A stretch of DNA of 64,000 nt from Streptomyces sp. Ru62 (GTDB lineage: Bacteria; Actinomycetota; Actinomycetes; Streptomycetales; Streptomycetaceae): NCBI RefSeq assembly GCF_002920615.1, contig NZ_PQSU01000031.1, positions 1 to 64,000 of the forward strand, given 5' to 3'. The notes below the pieces were generated by a model, which had not been told where the DNA came from, made no database searches, and saw only the letters and a list, made by a program, of their open reading frames with translations. The stretch's first letter is position 1. Every line of letters begins with the position of its first letter. Positions 61,701 through 64,000 of the stretch are shown here, in pieces. Both the position numbers and the translations under genes were made by a program.

Positions 61701-64000
61701 GCGGCCCGCCGACCTGCCGGGCGCCGACGGCATCACCGGCCTGTTCATCACCACGCTGCCCGCCCGGACCGTGGTCGACGGCACCGCCGACTGCGCCGGC
61801 TGGCTGCGCGCGGTGCAGGAGGCCCGGGCCGAGGACCGCCGCCACGACCACCTGCCCCTCAACACGCTGCACACCCTCGGTGAACTGCCGCCCGGTACGC
61901 AGCTGTTCGACAGCCTGGTGGTCTTCGAGAACTATCCGGTCGGTGACGCGACCGCCGGTGCGCACGGCCTCGCGCTGCGGGACCTGGACGCCCGGGAGGC
62001 CACCAACTACCCGCTCACCGTGGTCGTCTCGCCCGGCGACCGGCTGGCCGTCGAACTGGGCTACGACCCCCGGTACTTCGCCCCGGCCACCGCCGAGTCC
62101 CTGGCCGGACAGCTGCTGCACACCCTCCACGCCCTGGCCGCCTCGGACGGCACCGCCCGCCTGGACGACATCGACGTACTGCCGCCCGAGCAGCGCGACC
62201 GGCTGCTGCGCGGCCCGGCCCGCCCGGCGCTCGGCCCGGTGCCCGCCGCCACCCTGCCCGCGCTCGTGGAAGCCGCCGTCGACCGGTGGCCCACCGCGCC
62301 CGCGCTCGACGCGCCGGGCACGCTCCTCACGTTCGCGGAGGCCGAGACGCGGGCCAACCGGCTCGCCCACCGGCTCATCGCCCGGGGCGCCGGACCCGGC
62401 GACCTCGTCGCGCTGCTGCTGCCCCGCTCGGCGGACATGGTGCTGGCACAACTCGCGGTGGCCAAGGCGGGCGCCGCGTTCCTGCCCGTCGACCCCGGCT
62501 ACCCCGAGGAGCGGATCGCCCTGATGCTGCGCGACGCGGCCCCCGCTCTCACCCTCGACGCCAAGGAGGTCGCGGACCTGCTCGCCGCCCCGCCGGACGA
62601 CGTGCCCGGACACCGGCCGGGCGACGCCGACCGGACCCGCCCGCTCGACCTGGACGATCCGGCCTACGTCATCTACACCTCCGGCTCCACCGGCACCCCC
62701 AAGGGCGTCGTCGTCACCCACCGCGGGCTCGCCGCGTTCTCCGCCGCCGAGGCCGCCCACTACCAGGTGAGCGCGGGGGACCGGGTGCTGGCCTTCGCCA
62801 CGCCCAGCTTCGACGCCTCCGTGCTGGAGCTGTGCATGTCCCTGCCGCACGGCGCCCGGCTCGTCCTACCCCCGCCCGGGCCGCTGCTCGGCGCCCAGCT
62901 CGCCGACGTCCTGCGGGCCGAGCGCGTCACGCACACCCTGCTGCCGCCGGCCGCGCTCGCCACCCTGCCCGACGGCACGCCCGGCACCCTCCCCGACCTG
63001 AAGACGCTGATCGTCGGCGCCGACGCGTGCGGGGCCGAACTCGTCGCCCGCTGGGCACCGCACCACCACATGGTCAACTCCTACGGCCCCACCGAGGCCA
63101 CCGTCGTCGCCACCTGGTCCGCGCCCCTGGAGGCGGACGGCGCCGCACCGCCCGTCGGCCGCCCGCTGCCCGCCACCCGCGCCTACGTCCTCGACGCCCG
63201 GCTGCGGCCCGTCCCCGACGGCGTCACCGGTGAACTCTGGCTGGCCGGACCGGCGCTGGCACGCGGATACCTCGGCCGGCCCGGGCTGACCGCCGCCCGG
63301 TTCCGCGCCGACCCGTTCGGACCGCCCGGCACCCGCATGTACCGCACCGGCGACCTCGTGCGCCGCGACAGCGCGGGCGAACTGCACTACCTGGGCCGCA
63401 CCGACCACCAGCTGAAGCTGCGCGGCCACCGCATCGAGGCGGGCGAGGTCGAAGCCACCCTGGTCCGCCATCCGGGAGTGCTGGACGCCGTGGTGACCGT
63501 ACGCGAGGACGAACCGGGCCTGCCCCGGCTGGTCGCCCACCTGCTCTCGGCTCCGGGCGCCGAACCTCCCACCGCCGCCGCACTGCGGGAGCTGGCCGCC
63601 CGCTCCCTGCCCGCTCCCATGGTCCCCTCGGCGTTCGTGGTGCTGGACCGCTTCCCGCTCACCGAGAACGGCAAGACCGACCGGGCCGCCCTGCCCGCCC
63701 CGGCGCCGGCCGAGGAGCGGGCACCGTCCGAGTACGTCGCACCGCGCACGCCCACCGAGGAGGCGCTCGCTGCCCTCTGGGAGGAGGCCCTGGAGACGGC
63801 CGTGGGCGCCGAGGACGACTGGTTCCTGCTCGGCGGCGACTCCCTGCGCGCCCTGCTCGTCGCCTCCCGCGCCAACGAGGCGTTCGGCGTCACGCTCACC
63901 CCCCGCGACGTCCTGGTCTCCCGCACGGTCGCCGCACTGGCGGAGCTCGTGGAGGAACAGGTGCTGAGTGAGCTGGAGGGCGCCGCGTACGGCGACGACC
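46582..64000 (+). CDS. NRPS continuation: T, then C-A-T-E x3 and C-A-T, truncated by window end
   Basis: One frame from the C7 run to the last base; all carrier-domain motifs checked fall in it. Order: T1 (GGESI, Ser about 46750), C2-A2-T2-E2, C3-A3-T3-E3, C4-A4-T4-E4, C5-A5-T5. The first C domain carries HHIVTDG (LCL-like). The C domains after epimerases carry HHLLLDG or HHVLLDG with WS (DCL-like), consistent with D-residues at positions 2, 3 and 4. The last visible residues after T5 (EEQVLSELEGAAYGDD) look like a C-terminal tail rather than a linker to an E domain, but the end is not seen. No thioesterase domain is visible, fitting a stand-alone cyclase. Full product unknown. Confidence 0.9.
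46921..51420 (+). other. NRPS module 2: C-A-T-E
   Basis: C about 46921-48240 (HHIVTDG at 47317-47337). A about 48300-49770 with pocket residues by alignment D-V-F-S-V-A-V-V-Y-K, no confident substrate. T about 49800-50010 (GGDSI). E about 50080-51420 with HHLVVDGVSWR and FNYLGR. Predicts a D-residue at position 2. The code is nearly the same as in module 4. Confidence 0.75.
51460..56060 (+). other. NRPS module 3: C-A-T-E, predicted D-Val
   Basis: C about 51460-52780 (FHHLLLDGWS). A about 52830-54440 with pocket D-A-Y-W-W-G-G-T-F-K, close to known Val codes (DAFWIGGTFK). T about 54480-54690. E about 54750-56060 (HHLVVDGVSWR, FNYLGR). The A domain carries a ~50-residue Ser/Gly/His-rich insertion before the A3 motif, containing PGHSEGDGPAIPGHSDGDGPALP-like repeats. 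Confidence 0.75.
56110..60850 (+). other. NRPS module 4: C-A-T-E
   Basis: C about 56110-57420 (FHHVLLDGWS). A about 57500-59190 with pocket D-V-F-S-V-A-I-V-Y-K, differing from module 2 at one position. T about 59220-59440. E about 59510-60850, where the His motif reads HHLVVDAVSWR (Gly changed to Ala) but the catalytic His and Asp are kept; FNYLGR is present. Predicts a D-residue at position 4. Confidence 0.73.
58837..58980 (+). repeat. 72-bp tandem duplication inside NRPS A4
   Basis: Two nearly identical 72-bp units (58837-58908 and 58909-58980) encode 24 residues each (GGQA(A/G)ADGRGVPRGTG...DGGT). They are inserted in the C-terminal subdomain of the A domain between LVAYAVPRAMG and the A10-side helix. 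In frame, so tolerated. Confidence 0.9.
60880..64000 (+). other. NRPS module 5: C-A-T, cut by window edge
   Basis: C about 60880-62200 (FHHVLLDGWS, DCL-like, following E4). A about 62250-63700 with pocket D-A-L-L-I-G-S-V-V-K, one residue different from module 1. T about 63750-63960 (LGGDSLRALL). Whether an E domain, another module or the C-terminus follows is not visible. Confidence 0.75.

Noticed and set aside
1..64000. Mobile element or integrated island
   Set aside because: No transposase, integrase, terminal inverted repeats or tRNA attachment site was recognised; base composition looks uniform by eye.

Overview
The window is Streptomyces-type chromosomal DNA. It is very GC-rich, with codons ending almost always in G or C. 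It carries families typical of that genus: SpoIIE-type phosphatases with PAS/GAF sensors, an SSI-type protease inhibitor, a streptogrisin-like protease, an NHLM-type peptide exporter and a nonribosomal peptide synthetase (NRPS). Rare TTA codons occur in two genes of the NRPS cluster. I see no rRNA, tRNA, CRISPR array, transposase or integrase.

Layout. Positions 1-9700 hold the C-terminal half of a membrane ricin-lectin protein running off the left edge, a universal stress protein with an ArsB-like transporter, a lipoprotein polysaccharide deacetylase, a DUF4232 lipoprotein, a Ser/Thr kinase divergent from an ECF sigma factor, and a PAS-GAF-PP2C-HATPase regulator. Positions 9900-19700 hold a secreted GH2 glycosidase, a toxin-antitoxin pair whose Fic/Doc-like toxin lacks the catalytic His, a sigma-like/zinc-finger/TM/ricin fusion (paralogue of the left-edge gene), an FMN alpha-hydroxy-acid oxidase with an NCS1 permease, and an SSI inhibitor with Lys at P1. 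Positions 19770-24070 hold an iron-related operon (haem-oxygenase-like redox protein, HemK-type methyltransferase, CDGSH protein), a 58-aa acidic protein, and an MFS exporter whose promoter carries two inverted repeats. Positions 24187-29249 hold envelope genes (SDR, EamA-like transporter, polysaccharide deacetylase, MGDG-synthase-like glycosyltransferase, YihY protein).

Positions 29246-35412 hold a compact peptide-export locus on the minus strand. In transcription order it contains a 72-aa precursor with a double-glycine leader, a hairpin, an HlyD-type adaptor, a C39-peptidase ABC transporter and a second NHLM ABC transporter. The predicted 49-aa core has no Cys, no Lys/Arg and no aromatic residue, and no modification enzyme lies nearby. 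This is the best candidate for an undescribed system here.

Positions 36061-40390 hold a thioesterase, an S1 protease with a repetitive acidic tail, and a second PP2C regulator. From 41712 to the right edge runs an NRPS cluster: a P450 and a penicillin-binding-protein-type hydrolase (probable stand-alone macrocyclising thioesterase), both with TTA codons, then a giant NRPS read as A-T / C-A-T-E / C-A-T-E / C-A-T-E / C-A-T. The NRPS is interrupted by an apparent one-base insertion in a C7 run. The A-domain codes form a near-palindrome (1 like 5, 2 like 4, 3 = Val), suggesting a peptide with residues 2-4 in D form, perhaps cyclised head to tail. Short tandem repeats are unusually frequent across the window, both inside genes and between them.
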